DNA from: a bacterium
GTDB lineage: Bacteria; SZUA-79; Acidulodesulfobacterales; Acidulodesulfobacteraceae
DNA: 6,443 nucleotides
NCBI GenBank assembly: GCA_021781285.1
Contig: JAJXXD010000081.1
Span: 1 to 6,443 of the forward strand
Direction of reading: 5' to 3'
The first letter of the stretch is position 1. Each line of letters opens with the position of its first letter. The position numbers were made by a program, and so were the translations under genes. Under the pieces are notes generated by a model, which saw nothing but the letters and a program-made list of their open reading frames with translations, was not told where the DNA came from and did no database searches. Below are positions 5,059-6,443 of the stretch, one piece after another.

Positions 5059-5820
5059 TTATAGGGAATGATTGTTTAAGTCGGATACGGACTTTTTCCA
5101 GTCTTTTCCTTCTTTTAAAAGTTCGGAAAAAATTTCTTCGGCAGAAAATTGATTATTTTTTAAATAGTTTTTCCATAAATCGATAAAAATTCTTTTTTTA
5201 AGTCTTAGCGAATCGATTGAAAGGTCGGTAAAATCTTTTAAAAATCGGGCTACCCCGCCGTCAAAAACATCCGCATCAAAGACTTCCGATAAATAATTAA
5301 ACCTGTATAATTCTTCGGCAGAATAATTTTTTGAACTCAATATAATCTCCTTGGCTTTCTGGGTTCCTATTAAAAAAGCCAGTTTCAATGCCAAATAAGA
5401 AGGCGACAGTATGCCGTATTTTGACGACAGGTCGGCAAAAGTGGATTTTTTTTCCGCAAGCCTGAAATCGCATGAAGATGCTATATCCAGACCTATCCCG
5501 CTGACGGCGCCTTTAACGGCGCATATGACCGGAACCGGCGACTCGGCGATATGCCTGCACATAACGTTTAGGACGGTAACGTAATATCTTGCTCCGTCCC
5601 TGTCGAGTTTCCCAATTTCCTTAATTTCCGGTCCGGTAGCAAAATAATCAGGGTTGGAACTCTTTATTAAAATAGCCTTCAGGTCTATTTCTTTTTCGAT
5701 GTTTCCTTCGAAAATTTTTATTAGTTCATTCATTTCGGTTATATCGAAGGTATTTTTTCCGCCTAAATCGATATCTATTTCGGCGGCATAACCGCTTCTA
5801 CGTTCAAATCTTATCGGCAT
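5059..5820 (-). CDS. Crotonase-fold (enoyl-CoA hydratase/isomerase family) protein, atypical active site
   Basis: A 253-residue cytoplasmic protein of normal length for the family, which acts on acyl-CoA thioesters. The first oxyanion-hole segment is YFATGPEIKEI (59-69). The second is PVICAVKGAVSGIGLDIASSCDFRLAE, about 97-123, matching the family pattern of G-x-x-x-G-x-G-x-E...CD. Aligned by eye to rat mitochondrial enoyl-CoA hydratase, Glu144 corresponds to D112 and Glu164 to S132; the oxyanion Gly141 corresponds to I109. A standard 2-enoyl-CoA hydratase reaction is therefore doubtful; hydrolase, isomerase or decarboxylase activity is possible, and the substrate cannot be told. ATG at 5820 has AGAGG 6-7 nt upstream and lies 27 bp after the efflux permease, so the two are probably cotranscribed. 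Nothing links it by sequence to the Hdr genes, which have their own promoter. Confidence 0.8.
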   Translation of the reverse strand: MPIRFERRSGYAAEIDIDLGGKNTFDITEMNELIKIFEGNIEKEIDLKAILIKSSNPDYFATGPEIKEIGKLDRDGARYYVTVLNVMCRHIAESPVPVICAVKGAVSGIGLDIASSCDFRLAEKKSTFADLSSKYGILSPSYLALKLAFLIGTQKAKEIILSSKNYSAEELYRFNYLSEVFDADVFDGGVARFLKDFTDLSIDSLRLKKRIFIDLWKNYLKNNQFSAEEIFSELLKEGKDWKKSVSDLNNHSL

Positions 5821-5847
5821 AATCGACCTCTTTTAATTATTTAATAT

Positions 5848-6443
5848 TTATAAATTATCGTGAACGTCTTCTTTATGCCATCTTCTTCCTTCTATCATAT
5901 AATAAAGCACCGGAATTACGACAAGCGTTAACGTGGTAGAAGCTAACATCCCAAAAATGAGCGCCCATGCCAGACCGTTCCATACGGGGTCGGTTACGAG
6001 TATAGCCGAACCGAATATAACGGCAAGAGCGGTTATTATAATGGGTCTTGCTCTCATAGCCCCCGCTTCGATTAAAGAATCCGTAATATTATTGCCTTCT
6101 TTTTTTCTGTCGTTGATAAATTCCAGTAAAAGCAGGGAGTTCCTTATAACGATGCCCGAAAGGGCTATCGCCCCTATCATGGAAGTAGCCGTAAAATAAA
6201 CTCTTATTAAAGCGAATCCCGGCATTATGCCTATCATTTCAAGCGGAATCGCTCCCATAAGTATTAACGGAACGATGAAAGAACCGGTATATCCGACCAA
6301 AAGTATATAGATAAGAAGGATTGCTATTCCCATTGCCGCGCCGAGCTGCGCAAATACCTTCAGGGTAAGATGCCATTCCCCGCCCCATCTTATATGATAG
6401 CCGGCAGGAAGAGGATGCTTTAAGAAATGCAGAAAAGATCGGA
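5848..6443 (-). CDS. RND-family efflux permease, C-terminal part (N-terminus beyond window edge)
   Basis: Open to the right edge, with 197 C-terminal residues visible of a protein normally above 1000. RND permeases are inner-membrane, proton-driven exporters working with a periplasmic adaptor and an outer-membrane channel. The fragment shows the end of the porter domain (PAGYHIRWGGEWHL, 12-25), then the last five membrane helices, TM8 to TM12. TM8 and TM9 span about 34-82, followed by TM10 with RNSLLLLEFINDRKKEG and by ARPIIITALAVIFG leading into TM11 and TM12. The sequence looks more like the drug-efflux type (HAE/AcrB-like) or a related group than CzcA/CusA metal pumps, but the substrate cannot be assigned from this part. 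It ends in YYMIEGRRW and a short hydrophilic tail. The internal ATG at 6333 lies inside TM8 and is not a start. The outermost one to three codons at the edge may be adapter sequence. Confidence 0.88.
   Translation of the reverse strand, partial: RSFLHFLKHPLPAGYHIRWGGEWHLTLKVFAQLGAAMGIAILLIYILLVGYTGSFIVPLILMGAIPLEMIGIMPGFALIRVYFTATSMIGAIALSGIVIRNSLLLLEFINDRKKEGNNITDSLIEAGAMRARPIIITALAVIFGSAILVTDPVWNGLAWALIFGMLASTTLTLVVIPVLYYMIEGRRWHKEDVHDNL

Noticed and set aside
5020..5062. Possible terminator after the crotonase gene (AAAAC...GTTTT stem followed by a U-rich run)
   Set aside because: The stem is only 5 bp of mostly A-T pairs around a long loop, too weak to call.

Overview
The window reads as a piece of a Gram-negative bacterial genome. 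The base composition is moderately AT-rich (roughly 40% GC by eye), the gaps between genes are very AT-rich, and clear AGGAGG-type ribosome binding sites are present. All seven recognisable genes lie on the minus strand, so the natural reading direction is from the right edge to the left. The first and last genes run off the window.

Right part (about 5059-6443): the C-terminal five-helix end of an RND-family efflux permease, followed 27 bp later by a crotonase-fold (enoyl-CoA hydratase/isomerase family) protein. That protein lacks the two catalytic glutamates of a normal hydratase. These two probably end an upstream transcription unit.

Middle (4551-5019): an ArsR-family repressor with its own promoter (TTGACA, 17 nt, TATATT). 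An inverted repeat overlaps the -10 element. The repeat contains ATTC-N8-GAAT, the motif reported for the sulfide/persulfide-responsive repressor SqrR. The protein carries the RLxILC cysteine typical of SqrR/BigR/YgaV regulators, but lacks their second cysteine near the C terminus.

Left part (1-4399): five genes for heterodisulfide-reductase-like proteins in the order hdrC1-hdrB1-hdrA-hdrC2-hdrB2. This is the core order of the sulfur-oxidising heterodisulfide-reductase-like (sHdr) clusters, except that the small 'hyp' gene usually found between hdrA and hdrC2 is absent and a 77-bp AT-only-type spacer takes its place. HdrA is the short form (349 aa) without ferredoxin domains. HdrB1 has one degenerate and one intact CCG domain, HdrB2 has the usual CCG cysteines as far as visible, and both HdrC proteins have two complete 4Fe-4S motifs. 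The inferred job is cytoplasmic thiol/persulfide electron transfer in dissimilatory sulfur metabolism, under a sulfur-responsive repressor. Two gaps inside the operon carry short GC-rich palindromes of the kind dispersed in many bacterial genomes.

The organism cannot be named from this window. A sulfur-metabolising, low-to-moderate-GC proteobacterium or relative (for example an acid-mine-drainage deltaproteobacterial lineage) would fit, but that is a guess. No RNA gene, transposase, CRISPR array or strong rho-independent terminator was seen.
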